Shown here: piece by piece, positions 33,781-45,662 of the stretch
Layout of the letters: every line of letters begins with the position of its first letter
Numbering within the stretch: the first letter of the stretch is position 1
Assembly: GCA_028456385.1 (NCBI GenBank)
Contig: JALNQF010000053.1
Span: 1-64,000 of the forward strand
DNA length: 64,000 nt
Source of the DNA: Ophiosphaerella korrae
Lineage: Eukaryota > Ascomycota > Dothideomycetes > Pleosporales > Phaeosphaeriaceae
Direction of reading: 5' to 3'
The notes under the pieces: model-generated
What the model saw: only the letters and a program-made list of their open reading frames with translations
Told to the model about the DNA's origin: nothing
The model's database searches: none
Made by a program: the position numbers and the translations under genes

Positions 33781-35827
33781 CTATCGATGCGACCTTGGGC
33801 TTCCTTGATACTCGTAGCTGGTCCGCCCGTGGTTTTGGTGGTCGTCTCCATCGTGGTGCAGAGTGACGCTGTTGAACTCCTCGAAAGGATCGGCAGTCTC
33901 ACCCATTGGCGTGGCGAGGCCAGAATCGAGAGGGACTCCCTTAACTTTGGAAGCTCCAATATCCACACTCTGGCTTTCTTTCACATTGCGGAAGTTGGGC
34001 GTCTCAACACCAGCACCTTGGTGTGGAATGATAGGCGGCTTCATGTGACGCAAGAGCGCCCATTGTGTAGTGCGGAAGAAAGGTGCAGTCTTGATATCGG
34101 AAGCTCCAGCGCGAGAACCTAGTCGTCGTGTTTCGTCCTTGATAAGGAGTTTGCGGATTATGGCTTTGCAAAGGCTGGAAATTGTTAGTTGCATATAGCA
34201 GCCAGCCAGTCAGTCAGTAACTCACTTTGACACAGCTGGCGCACCGGAGCCTTCTGGGAACGGTACCTCGTCTCTCAAAATATTGGCAAACGTTGCGTTA
34301 CGGTTCTTACCCTTGAACGGAGTTGTGCCGTACAACATCTCATACATCAAGATACCCAGGGTCCACCAATCAACTGCACTGGTGTGCCCACAGCCCTTGA
34401 TAACTTCTGGCGCAATGTACTCTTCTGTCCCGACAAACGAATTGGTCCTGAAGTTATTTATACAAGACTTGGTGTCGATTGTTGGTAGGTTGTTGGAGGA
34501 AGTGCCACTTCGTCCGCTCAAAATCATCGTTGGGCGACCTCCAGGTTCCGACTGCTTAGAAAGATCAAAATCGGACAACATTATATGACCAGATTGATGA
34601 AGCAGGATATTCTCAGGCTTCAAGTCACGGTAGATAAAGCCCATGAGATGTAGATACTCCAGTGCGGCCGTCACCTCGGCGGCATAGAATCGCGCCGCGT
34701 CCTCATCCACACACTTGTTTGGTCGAGTCTGGAGGGCGCGGAAGAATTCGCCGCCACTGCAGTATTCCATGCAAAGATAGAGGTGGTCCTCTGATTGAAA
34801 AGAGTGATAGAGGGTAACAATGAAGGGGTGGTTGCTGGTTGCCAAGATTTCTTGCTCAGCCAATGCACGTTTGATCTTGTTACGCTTGATCATCTCCTTC
34901 TTGCTCAACACTGAAAAAGTTAGCACAGGCTATGGCGGAAGTAATTGTAATAGTCATACCCTTCATGGCGTACAATCTGCTCGATTTCTTTTCCCTCACA
35001 AGATACACCTTGCCAACGTCGCCTTTTCCAATGAGTTTGATCTTGTCGAAGCTTCCAGGCCCAACCTCCACATTCCTGACCTTGATTGAATTCGAGCTAT
35101 ATGTTCTTCGGAAGGCCACCGACTGGCGGATTTGCCCTGGCGAGGGGAGTTGAGATCCGTTGTCGACAGGAACGAGGTGGTTGGGGTCTTGGGGGACCGT
35201 CTCGACCATGCTCAAAGTTGACGAGTTTGGATGGTGGAACACAGGCTGCTTGCCAAGTTCTGCGGTCTGCGGTCGATCAGTAGACTTTCCTGAAGCGAAA
35301 AGACCCTGGGCGTTGGGTGCAGACGCTACCCTTCGCAGTTTCCTGGCCAGCTCCTCCTTGCCCGCGGTGGTAGCATCTCCATTGCCTCCAGAATCCGGTT
35401 TTGTTGTTGTGATGGCCGGGGTGTCTGGGGGAGAGGGCGGCACGCTGCCTTCATTGCGATGACGCAGTGCCGGGGGGCCTTGGTGGGCAAAGTAGGGGTT
35501 GGCGTGGGCCGTGGGCGAGACGGAATCATCGAGGGGATTGCCTTCACTGGCGACGGTGTGAGAGCGATTGCGGGAGATGTGCGGCATGAACCTGGACTGG
35601 CGGAAGCCCGACTTCTCGTTCTTGGACGTGGACGACCCGTTGCCCTCGTCGGAGAGTTTGCGAGCATCGCCGCTGCTGGTTATGCGGAAGAAGTTCTTGA
35701 TGCGTTGGGAGACGTGGCTGTTGGAGCCATTGACCTGCTTGTTGGTGGACAGGGAAACGCCCGAGAAGTTGCGCTTCTCCGTCATGCCAGCGTGGGTAGA
35801 TGCCGAGGAGCTGAAGAGCTGCGTCAT
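33781..35827 (-). CDS. nrc-2: AGC-family protein kinase, NRC-2/FPK1 type
   Basis: Three exons on the minus strand (35827-34960, 34910-34226, 34174-33781) encode 648 aa. The first 250 residues are Ser-rich and low-complexity. The kinase domain starts near 257 with [13 protein letters not shown], the ATP lysine is K289 in YAMKVL, the catalytic Asp is D385 in YRDLKPEN, and the metal-binding motif is DFD (403-405, SDFDLSKQ) instead of DFG, as is usual in this subfamily. An insertion lies between it and the activation segment [13 protein letters not shown]. Relatives are Neurospora NRC-2 and yeast Fpk1/Kin82, which control growth and lipid flippases. The start at 35827 is the first ATG; the upstream in-frame codon is GTG. 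Confidence 0.92.
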
Positions 35828-37146
35828 TGCGGTCACACAGAGTTGCTGGGACCCGGGCAGGGCAGCAACGTCACGATACGGTGCAAGGAGAGGAGGGAGA
35901 CAAGAGCGGAGAGGATTGGTAATGTGGCGTCGGTATCGTGGAGAGCGGGTCAGTGGGCCATATCCGAGCTGGTCGTGCCAGTCTGCGACTACCTATCCTG
36001 GGCCAGGGCGGTAGCGGTAGCGGTAGCGGTAGTCTGAGCGCTGGCGGGGGCTCGTTGCTCCGGCGAGAAAGAATGTCGGCCGGGGAAATGGCGGGCCTGG
36101 AGGGTGCAAAGGGAGGAATGCGAGGCGATGGCTGTGGTAGCGGTGGCAGTGAACGGCTGCATAATAGAGCACCGGCTGAGCTGGGCGAGAGGGCTGCTGC
36201 TCGAGGTCCATTTGGCTGCATCAGGAATCAGGCCTAGAGGCTAGAGCCGTCTGCGAGTCCGTGACCACTGCGCGCGCCAGCGAATGAGGCACAGTGCGGA
36301 CATCCCTCCCTTTACGCTCCTCTCCATCTATCTACCTAGACCGTCCATCTATCTGCTGCGCTGCCACCCAAGACTTGTCTGATTGCGATCAACCGGGGAC
36401 ACGATTGTGGCGCTGCTGTCTGGATTTATCAGCACGGCACGCCATCGTCATCACACCAACTGTCGTCTCCCTGTCTTAGCAAAGTCACTTTGATGTTACT
36501 TCGCCATCAAACACCTCACCTAAACCCCTGACACGGTCGGCTTTATCCTTTGTCTCTGGCTCATGTTATGCTATGTCTGGGCTGTGCAGTCCAAGAGCTG
36601 CCGGATTGCGCCTCGTCCCCACTTTGCCCTGGTTTGACGCCATCTCGTTTGGGACCTTCGCTAATCGTCCAACCGCAAACTACATCTATTCACGCCTAAG
36701 AAAATTTGTGACATTGCAAATATATTATTAAGCTACTATACAAACCGCTAACTATGCCGACTAGGCTATGTCGACTAGCTAGCCATACCATGGGTAAGGA
36801 CATGACTGTGCAAGATGTCAAGCCAAAAGGAGAGGGAGTCTGGCGAGATCCATAGACCCCTTCGCTGCCTCTCGCTCTCGCTCAACTATCCATATTGACG
36901 AATATGTCCACCTAAAAACAAAGAAAAAATCAAATCAATCGTGCTTCCGCCCATTATCAATTACCTCCACCTGCCTCCTCGCTCCATATCCATGTTCACA
37001 GCAATCGACATACCTAATTAAAGCTGTGGTGCTGAGAGATGTACGGCAACACCATTCAGTGAAAGAAAGGTAGAAAATGTCCACCGCCCTCGTAGACTTA
37101 TCCAACGAACCACTAATCGCGGATTGACCGGTGGATTCTCAGCCGC
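35828..37146. other. Intergenic, kinase upstream region and repeat
   Basis: This holds the upstream region of the kinase gene and the 3' flank of the next minus-strand gene. A GGTAGC hexamer repeat lies at about 36009-36032. Frames on both strands here are GC-rich shadows without homology. Confidence 0.5.
36009..36032. repeat. GGTAGC hexamer repeat
   Basis: About four tandem copies of GGTAGC lie in the upstream region of the NRC-2-type kinase gene. Confidence 0.85.
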
Positions 37147-40100
37147 TCAGGCTGGGTTGTTCTTGCGATATTCTTCAATCTCCTCAGCCTCTGCCTTTTT
37201 GATGTACTGGAAGCGCTGGCGCCACTTCTTCGACCGCTCCGCCTTGTCTCCAGGAGACATGGTGCGTGGGTCATCCTTCTTGGGGCGTCGAAACTTGTTG
37301 GCGACATGCCCGAGCTTTGCTTTTGCTGGGGACTGCTCTGCAGCTTTGTTTGGTGAACTCGGTGGGTTGGGTGACGACACAGCATTGTCCGGGCCGTTAC
37401 CGGAAAATTTTGAAGGAGAAGCCGTGGCTTTCTGTTTTCCCTTTCCGCCGGATGGCTTGAAACAAGAAGCGCTGACTTCTTCGTGTTCCACTTCTTTCGC
37501 CACGGATACTGCAGAACGTCCGCCAACAGGAGCGCTGTTTTCTTTGACATTAATATCCGCAACCAGCTCCGCAAGGTCATCCATTGCCCCGTCTAGTCCT
37601 GATAAGCGGCTGTTAGCAAATGGCCGTATAGATTGTGCGTTCCCTCCGTTGAAGCTGTTAGACTCTATCTCTTTGGGACTGGGATAGAAGCGCTGGCCAG
37701 AAAGAGGCGTGTTACTGTAGCCGCGATTCTGGAGTTGGACACCGGTAAAGTTTCGTGAGAATCCGCTGTTGACGAGGGCTGGATCTGCTCGAGACGCAAT
37801 ACTTTTGTCCTGGATCGGCTTGTTCCCGTCGTTCTCGCTTGACAGAAAGCCCGCCTGTCGGCCTGTAGCCAGGCTTTCAGGAAATGGGACTGCAGAGATA
37901 GAGTTCTGTATGCTGGAAACATTGCGCTGGCGCGATGCAAAGGCAGATTTGTTGAAAATTGGGGTAGGGCCTGGGGCTTCCTTGACGCTTCCGTGAGGGC
38001 TGTACATGTTGTCGCAAGCCATTTTTGCAGATAGAGTGCTGTTGGGCGATCGAACCTTTTCGTAAGTTCCATTGTGCCCATTTTGGAAGCTCATGCTAAC
38101 CGCAGAATCGCGGGGCAATGTCGCAGCAACCATGCTTCGGAGCGAAGTATTACGCGATTCAAGGCTTCGCGTGTACAAGTCGCGCATAGGACCATCAAGG
38201 CTGGTTTTCTTGGACTCATCGTCGAGGAATTGGAGAAGACCTTGCACGTAACCTCGCAGAACTTCTGAGCTGTCTGGGATACCAACGTGGTCATAACCGG
38301 CCTGATAGCCTTCTTGATATGTGGATGGCACATGCATGACACTCTTTCTCGAGAAAGGCCAATTCTCATCTGTACCGGTGGGTTGATCGGAATCTGACCT
38401 CGAAAAAATGTTGTTGCTTGAGGCTAGGTTTGGTGCAAAAGTTCCCACGACAGGGGCTTGCTCTAGTGCTGTAGATAGGTGCTGGTTTGAAGCACTCTGA
38501 CGCAAAGAGAGAGAGGACCGTTGCTTTTCAAGTATCTGTGGCCATGAGGTGAGCTTCGAAGCAGACCCGTTGTTTGTCGAGCGACCAGTCTTAATATCAT
38601 TCCACGGACTGGCAGGCCACTTCTTCTCTGGCGTAGATGGAACAACCTTATTCTCATTGAGATTCATCTTAAGTTCATTCGCCTTTGGAGCTAATCGAGT
38701 GGAAGAGTGCTCATGAGTGTTTGTAGGGAAGAAATCTGTCGTGTCTATGCTGGAGAGACTGGGTTTTTGGGATAGAGGAGCTTTGTGCTCAAATCTGTCA
38801 GATGATGGCTCGTCCCGAGTAGGCCACGGTGATTGCTTTGCAGGCGAAGATGTTGGAGGAGCCATGCTTCGCGTCAACCCTGACGCAGTGGGCGGTTCAT
38901 AAGTTGGACTCTTCGGATTCAGGGCTGGCTTGGTGGTTACTTCCTGAGGCGGCTTGATCTCAATAGCGTGAGAGCGACGGCTTGCTGATCCTGGCGAGTG
39001 TGGCGGGTTGACTGGAGGCACAACGAATGGTGTTGGCTCCACGGCTGGGAAGCTTGGAAAGGGCCCATATGGCGGCTGGTACATCATCAAGGGTGCATAA
39101 GGATTGGCTGCAGGAAACGAGTACACGGTGTGAGGGCCCTGTGGTTGCATTTGAGAGGCGAATGAGGGCAGAGGTGAAGGGCCCGGTGCGGTACTGATAG
39201 GTCCTGGAAAGGCGTTGACTTGAACAGATTGAGGCTTGTCATTCTCGAGTGCTGTGATCGACTTGCGGAGCGCATCGAGCTCAACAATAAGACATCGCTT
39301 CTTCTCGATTATGCCCGCACGCCAGGCTTCGGTTTGGTGGCTAGCTTGTAGCACTTCTGTTTGCTCCACCGTCCGAAGCTCCTGCTTTTTCAGCGTTTGC
39401 TGAGCCTTCAGTGATGCAAGGTCAAGGCCAGCGAACGGTGACGTCGAATTAGAGCGTGGTGGACCAAACGGTAGGCCAGACATGCTGCCTTGCGTGTTCG
39501 AAACGGAAGGGTCGGTAATCTGCCTAGCATTGAGATCCCTAGCGGCACTGCCATTCACGGCTGTGGTCGTGTTTGCGTTGACAGCTGGAATTGCGAACAT
39601 GCGATCGCCAATGATGATAACCGGCTGACCTCCGACTACATCAATGCGAGCAGCGGTATTGCTGTTTGAGTCTGTTTGAGCAGACATGATGTTGCCCGGG
39701 ATGGCGCACAGGTTCGATTGCTTGATGTCGTTGTCGGGACAGCGCGAGGTGCCGAGAAGTGGAAGATCGCTAGGAACAACCCTACCGCCAGCAGTGACTC
39801 GCATACCCGGTGGACTGCCGTGTTCCTTGAGGAGCCTTTCAGCTTTTCCGCGTTTGATTGATGGAGTGGGGGACGGTCTTTTGAGCGGGGCAGCTGGTGC
39901 AAGCAATGGTGCCAGCAGTGGTTCGACAGGAGGTCGTAAGCTGCGGCCTGAGGATCTGCTGGCTAGGTTTGCAGAAGCTGATGCAGAGGGGCGAAGGACA
40001 TGCTCTTTATAAGTGGGTCGGTTAGTTTCGTGTTATGAGGAGTGAAGTGAAAGTGAGAGGTTCAAGACGGCCCACTAACCTTTGATCACATCCTCATCAG

Positions 40101-40182
40101 CAAACTTGTCTATTGATACCGCTGATTCAGACACCGAATCTCGCAGCGCCAGCAATTCCTCCACCTTATATGCGAAAGACAT
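37147..40182 (-). CDS. Large disordered protein with an eIF4E-binding-type motif
   Basis: Two exons on the minus strand (40182-40080, 40004-37147) encode 986 aa. The N-terminus MSFAYKVEELLALRDSVSES contains Y5-K-V-E-E-L-L11, a full YxxxxL-phi eIF4E-binding motif resembling the YTKEELL of animal 4E-T. Exon 2 continues with EHVLRPSASASANL. Most of the protein is Ser/Pro/Asn-rich and low-complexity. A possible coiled coil lies around LKAQQTLKKQELRTVEQTEV, and a conserved basic C-terminus contains KFRRPKKDDPRTMSPGDKAE. I recognise the family as conserved and uncharacterised in filamentous fungi. An eIF4E-binding, mRNA-regulating role is inferred from the motif. The 75-nt intron has an ACTAAC branch site. 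Confidence 0.8.
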
Positions 40183-41009
40183 GGTGGGTGGTCTGCTATC
40201 CTCGATAGGCGGGCCAGAGCTGGAGGCGTATTAGAGTAGGTTTGAGGGACTGATGAGTGACCGAAGTGGACAGGCGACGCGTCTTGAGATGGTATGATGT
40301 GAATATCCTACCCCTGTTAGTGATGGCTTGCGAACACCTAGCAGTATTCGAGTGGAATAGATGTAGATGTTGGAGGAGTGGTAACAACAACGCACCTCAA
40401 GCCTGATTGAGGGATGAGACGAAGCGAAGGACGAGCGACGGCTATCCAAAACGCCGAAGAACAGCAATGTGGAACAAGGACAACGGAACAAAACGGAAGA
40501 CAAATGAGTGTGTTGGGTGTGTAAAGGAAGAAGGCCAATGGATGATTTTAAGCTGCATCACTTCTCGCTCCTGCCTGGCAGCCACGGCAAAGAGCATGAA
40601 CCCCAGGAAGGAAGAAGGTGGCAAATGAGAGGAGTGGCCGAGATGATGGTGGAGGTTGAGGAAACAAAGATCGTGGTTGTCTAAATGGCGGTTGCCATTA
40701 GCGGAGGAAGGTGCAATGGGCCGCAAATGCGTCTGCAATGAGTGGATCAAGTTGTATTTGCACCCCTTTGAGTTTATGCACACCCGAACACTTTGAGACC
40801 TAGATTTAGACCTATAGCTGTTAGGTCAACCATTTCAACTAGAAGGTCCATAAATTGCTATGAAGCAAGTTCCGCTGCAACGCCGTCGCTATGCCTAATA
40901 ACTCATCGTGCATCCTTTCATTCCCTTTTTTGCTATCAATGAGCATACATTGAAGATAACACAAGGCCCCGTGGTGAACAATTCCGCGCCTCTTTACCAG
41001 GGAATCCTC
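40183..41009. other. Intergenic, upstream of the eIF4E-motif gene
   Basis: Both neighbours are on the minus strand. This is the promoter and leader of the large disordered protein plus the MRE11 3' flank. Small frames are not supported. Confidence 0.5.
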
Positions 41010-43327
41010 TCATCTCCTTCGTGTGGTTCGAGTTGTTGGTGGGTCGAAAGCATCATCACCAGAGATCTCATCATCACTCTGTACTGAGAATTAGCAAACG
41101 AGTTTCTTGGACTATGTTTAGGTCGTGACTTACCAGCTCAATCGCCTTCTTGCCGCGCGCCGCTGAAGCTCGCGTGGGTTGACTGGGTTGTGTCCGTTGT
41201 GAAAATGCCAAAGTCGACTGTCTAGTCGCAGCTGGAGCTTTGCTCCTGGCGGCAGGCGTCTTCTTGACTGGCGATTTCGCCCGGGCCGGCGCTTTGGCAG
41301 TGGCTTTTCTTGCTGGAGCCTTTCTTGTCTCCCTTACAAAAATCTCGTCGCTCTCCTCGTCATCATCGCTAAGCATGATAACATCACCATCGTCGTCTTC
41401 GTCATCATCTTCCTCTTCTTCAACTACCTTTTTATTGCCTCGGCCGACTTTTGCAGCAGGTGGTGCTTTTTTGGCTGGTGCTACTGTTTGACGTGTAGTA
41501 CCTGCTGCTTTACCACGACCACGTGCTGCAGGTTTTTTGGCGGTGGTTTTAGTCACGCTGACATCGTTGTCATGCTGTTCATCATCAGACCGTATTAGGG
41601 CTCCTGGGTCATTGGACCAGGGACCATCTTCATCGCTATCCCATCCAAATGGTTTCGGCTTCAGCTTGGACTTCTTGGATTTCGTAAATTTCCCAGCCGC
41701 GAACATTGTCTCTAGCTCCGCCTTGTAGTGATCCATTTCATTGATGATGTCCTCTTCGTCAAGTTCGTTTGCATTCATGAGATGTTTGAGTTGGTTGGAG
41801 AGGCTTTCATCCACGAAAAGTTCCATCGCATGTTTGTCATCCTTGTCCACGAACTGTGTAACAGCATCTCCAAAAGAATTTTGTGGAAGGATTGTAAGAG
41901 TTTGAGCAGTTAAGAATTCCTTGACGAGTTTATCCACTTTCACGGTACCAGCCACCAGGTCAGCCATAACTGATTCTTCCGGCATTTCTGTATCCCTCTT
42001 CATCGTACGGTTGGCCTTCGTTTTCTTACGATAAAATTGCACAACATCGTTTACATTGGCGACCCTGTTGACGAAACGATTGGAAAAGCGTTGTGGGTTT
42101 TCGACATGGAATTCGCCGGAATTAGGTGCTGTATACTCTACACGCAGTCGAACCAATGGGAGTGGAACTTCGATGTCATCGCCTTCTTCTCGGTCGTCTT
42201 GAAGCTCAAGCCACCCCCTTTGGGCGTCTTCTATCAACTTGTCAACGAGCTTGGTAAGATATTGGGTGATTTTTGCACGATTGTCAGTCACTCGCCATAG
42301 CTCTTTATCCTTGATTTCCCTCTCATCTGCCAGTACAATCTCCTTCATGATGAAAGGACGCACAGTTTTCAAGCGGATGGTCTCAGTTTGAAATTCTTTT
42401 CCTGTGACACTCAATATCGCGACATGTTTCGGTACAGCTTCACCAGGCATCAAAGACGTTGCGACCGATGAACCAGGCTGCATCACGTGGAAACCCATCT
42501 CAGGGTTGTACCGTGGATCAATTAGACACTCGTGCTCATGACCCCAGACTATGAGATCCATAAAATCAGGCAGGAAATTCTCCGGAAGGTAGCTCGTCGG
42601 CGTGTGGGCATGATGGTTTTGGTGGACGCTCATGAGGTTGAACCACTCGTCCTTTTGTCTTCCTGGCTGGAAGAATTTGACGTTTCCATCTCGCCAAGTA
42701 TGGAAGAGGCGCTCGTCCCGCACATTGCTAAGACCATATAAAGCTAATTTCGTTCGACCCTTCTGCAGTAGAACGGGCTTGATGGAAATCTTGTCGACTT
42801 CAGGGGTACGTCCAAAGTAGTTGACCAGCCCTGAGGCTTGTAAGAGATCCAGCGGAGAGAACGAGCCCTCACCAGAGGGATCATCATGATTTCCATGGAT
42901 TGCAAATACCGGAATTGCAATATTAATGTCCTCGTCTTCGTAGTTGACATGATCGAAGATGCCGCCAAAGTTCTCGCTTGCATCGCTCAGCATCTCCAGC
43001 TCGCATGGTTTCTCGCCCAGGCAATTTACTCGGATAGACCGCATGACGTGATACATTGACTTGCGCGATGGCTTGTTCTCATGGAAGAGGTCCCCAGCAT
43101 GAAGGACCATGTCTACATCATGCTCCTTCGCAAGGCACATGATTTCATGAAAGGTCTTCCAGCTGTCGTCCTTGCGATTTGCGTCACGCTCGTTATAGCC
43201 AACATGGCTATCAGTAGCCACGAGAATGCGAATAGTATCAGCGCCTGATAATGATATTAGCAGGAAACAAACACTGCGAACACTGATCAGGCTGACCGCT
43301 CGGTGAGGTGCGTGCTCGGGGAGGCAT
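41010..43327 (-). CDS. MRE11: DNA double-strand-break repair nuclease MRE11
   Basis: Three exons on the minus strand (43327-43297, 43244-41134, 41078-41010) encode 736 aa. Phosphoesterase motifs are in order: D22/H24 in ATDSHVGYNE, AGDLFHENKPS, IHGNHDDPSG, SVHQNHHAH and VWGHEHEC. The Mre11 DNA-binding and capping region follows. The C-terminus is acidic and Arg/Gly/Lys-rich (ARGRGKAAG, EEEDDDEDDDGDV) and ends, after the last intron, with SDDEISGDDAFDPPTTR. Splicing the first intron gives the short start MPPRARTSPSGADTIRIL; the alternative unspliced N-terminus has no family support. The nuclease acts with Rad50 and Nbs1/Xrs2 in break resection, telomere maintenance and meiosis. It is divergent with mitochondrial uS19. 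Confidence 0.95.
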
Positions 43328-43612
43328 GGTGGATAATATTTGTCAGGTGAAGTTTGACTATGGTTGAGGTGCCTCTGGTGAGGTGAGTCAAAGGCGCAGA
43401 TATCTTCCCCACAGCCGTCAAGCCCTCTTATAAACACGAGAACATCTCAACACAGAGGCCACAGACAACCAATCGTTCATTGAGCGCGACGCGCTTCCGC
43501 CTAGCCAAGCTCGTCCAATATCAGGTTAGCTCAGAACCCGCTATCACGTGAGGCGCGACACCAACGGAATCTGTAAATCGTTTCGCCGACCGCACCTTCG
43601 ACGCATGCCGCT
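43328..43612. promoter_or_regulatory. Divergent promoter, MRE11 and mitochondrial uS19
   Basis: A 285-bp gap between the two start codons contains CCAAT boxes at 43469-43473 and 43515-43519 and a CACGTG E-box at 43545-43550. These are candidate HAP-complex and bHLH sites; their use is not shown. Confidence 0.5.
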
Positions 43613-44086
43613 ATGTTTCCCACGCGGGCCCTCTGTGCTCGATCCGTCTGGAAAGGTGAGTTCCAATTGATTGAATATGCAATGAAGACTGTGACTCTAA
43701 TTTATTTCAGGCCCTAATATTGTACCGTAAGCTTTTATTACAGCACAAGATGCATCGGCTTTTGACTGAAGATTCCAAGTCTACCAATAAAGCGAGCGAA
43801 AGCAGGCGAACGCGTACCCCCGATAAAGACTCAAGCACGCTCTGCGACTATACTACCCAACTTTGTGGGCCTCAAATTCCAGATTCATGATGGCAAATAC
43901 TACCAGGACATCACCATAACGGAAGATATGGTTGGACACAAGCTGGGAGAGTTTGCACCGTACGTCGTTGCTTTTAAACTCACTATAGCCACATGGCTAC
44001 ATGGTCTAAAGGGATCGGGTAGTGGCTAACCGTTGCGTATTAGGACGCGGAAGAACTTTGTGTATAAGCAGACGAAGAACAAATAA
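43613..44086 (+). CDS. RSM19: Mitochondrial small-subunit ribosomal protein uS19m
   Basis: Four exons (43613-43655, 43711-43726, 43780-43959, 44044-44086) encode 93 aa, the right size for uS19m. Exon 2 is only 16 nt. The spliced protein runs RSVWKGPNIVPLPI, then [40 protein letters not shown] and [18 protein letters not shown], matching the S19 fold (SxWKGPxI near the start, IxxHx[13 protein letters not shown] near the end). Because the gene is cut into short pieces, no single open frame reveals it. A competing ATG a few bases upstream lies in another frame and is rejected. It is a component of the mitoribosome small-subunit head. Confidence 0.93.
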
Positions 44087-44330
44087 GGTTAGGCCTAAAT
44101 GCATTCAATGGGAGTTTGGGTATCATTGGTGGTTATCTAGAAGGATTCTTCAATACCGATACTGTAAAAATCGATCAACCCTTATGCCAAGTGTGATGTT
44201 TCGTTGTCATGGTGAAAAGTCCATTGCGCCCGAAAGTCCTACCAACGCCTACAATGCATAACCGCCTAATCGTTCAGTTTTCCCTACGTTTTCTAGCGTC
44301 TTGGAATCGCCTAATCAGTCGGACAAGCAC

Positions 44331-45054
44331 CTAGCGATAGAATTCGCCACGCTTGATATTGACGCCGTACTCCCCTACAGCCATGCCAAGATCCTCCATA
44401 GTCAGAACAGTCCTTCCTTGACTACCGCCCTGACCACCACCACCGTATCCAGGGCGCTGGATGCCGAGATTGTAGTCTTTTGCTTTCGCACCTGCGTCTT
44501 TCCCCCCTTGCGCTCCACCTGGTGCTGCTGCACCCTGTGGTCCTGCCCCAGCACCCAATCCGCCCATTGGATTGTTACTCGTTGTATTCGATGACCTGAT
44601 ACGTGAGAACTGGTAGGCGTCCGCAGCAATGTCGGCAATAAACTTCTGTGTCGCAAGCGCAAGGAGGCGAGCGAGGTGAGGCGAGGTCTCAGGTGGTGGT
44701 GGTAGACCGGCGCGTGTGAGGTAGTAGTTAGTGACTGCATCCGGAATCTGGAATCAATGTTAGCGTGTGTTTTCACTCATCGACCTCAGCAGGGAAGCTT
44801 ACAATGGGGGCGTATTCGTCCATTTTGCCAAGGAACTCTCGAAGTGTCGCGTCCTTCTTCACCGGTATCCGCGCCTCCAAAGTCTGAGCCGCATCTTGTA
44901 TACCATTCGCTGTGGGCTCCGCATCGGCTGCGCCGTCGATGTTCATCGTGTCTGCCTGTGTCGCGTCGCGGTTGATCTCCTGCTCTAGGGTGGGGTCCAG
45001 CTCTTCATTCACTTCCATAGGGGCATCGGGAGGCTGAGTCGTGCTGTCAGACAT
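44331..45054 (-). CDS. TAF10: TFIID/SAGA subunit TAF10
   Basis: Two exons on the minus strand (45054-44803, 44747-44331) encode 222 aa. The spliced core [14 protein letters not shown] plus [15 protein letters not shown] and [20 protein letters not shown] is the TAF10 histone-fold signature, at about residues 70-145. The N-terminus is acidic and variable. A Gly/Ala-rich loop ([20 protein letters not shown]) separates the fold from the C-terminal conserved part [22 protein letters not shown]10 heterodimerises with TAF3/TAF8 in TFIID and SPT7 in SAGA. The gene converges on RSM19 with 244 bp between the stop codons. Confidence 0.93.
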
Positions 45055-45662
45055 GATTGTCGTGAAGGAGAGAATCGCAATTTCTAATAGGCTCTGGAAA
45101 TGACGTAAGAAAGGCAGGCGAGTTGCGGAGGTGATGCGGGAGAGAAGGCGAATGCCAAGGATTGAGATGCCGAAGGCAAGGCAAGGCAACCGTGGAGACA
45201 GATCTAGCCAATCGGAGTGGGCGTAAGTCCACACCAAGGTACCTCGCCTCAAGCTTGACTCGTACGTGACATTTCTCCTTCACTATAACCACTCTTTCAT
45301 CTTGTGATGGTATATAGTGTAACAGACGCATTTATTGAGACAGCCTCGGCCAGCATCTCGCGAACCTGACTACAGCCTGCTCAAATCATAGGTATATTCG
45401 CGACCAATTAGTTGTAGCAACTAATTCCAAGGATCTCTTTGCACTATACACTCCCTGTGCATAACAAGAAACATGTCGTATTATCAGAATATACATAACA
45501 GTTCGGTATTATGTTCCTATCATCACTCCCCTTAACGACCTATATCACACCTAAGAATCAGAAGTCGCTTCATAGGATCAACTCGTTCTTCGGCTGGTCA
45601 CTCAATAGAACAACCTTCTTAGCTGTTCGAGTACACATCAGGGCGGTGAATGTTTGTAGGCA
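45055..45662. other. Intergenic, TAF10 promoter and 5' flank of pseudogene
   Basis: This holds the TAF10 upstream region. A frame at 45511-45720 could be a decayed first exon of the downstream phosphotransferase pseudogene, but I could not match it to the family with confidence. Confidence 0.4.

Noticed and set aside
41240..41491. Ser-rich plus-strand frame with a poly-Ser run
   Set aside because: It is the complement of the acidic Asp/Glu repeat in the MRE11 C-terminus.
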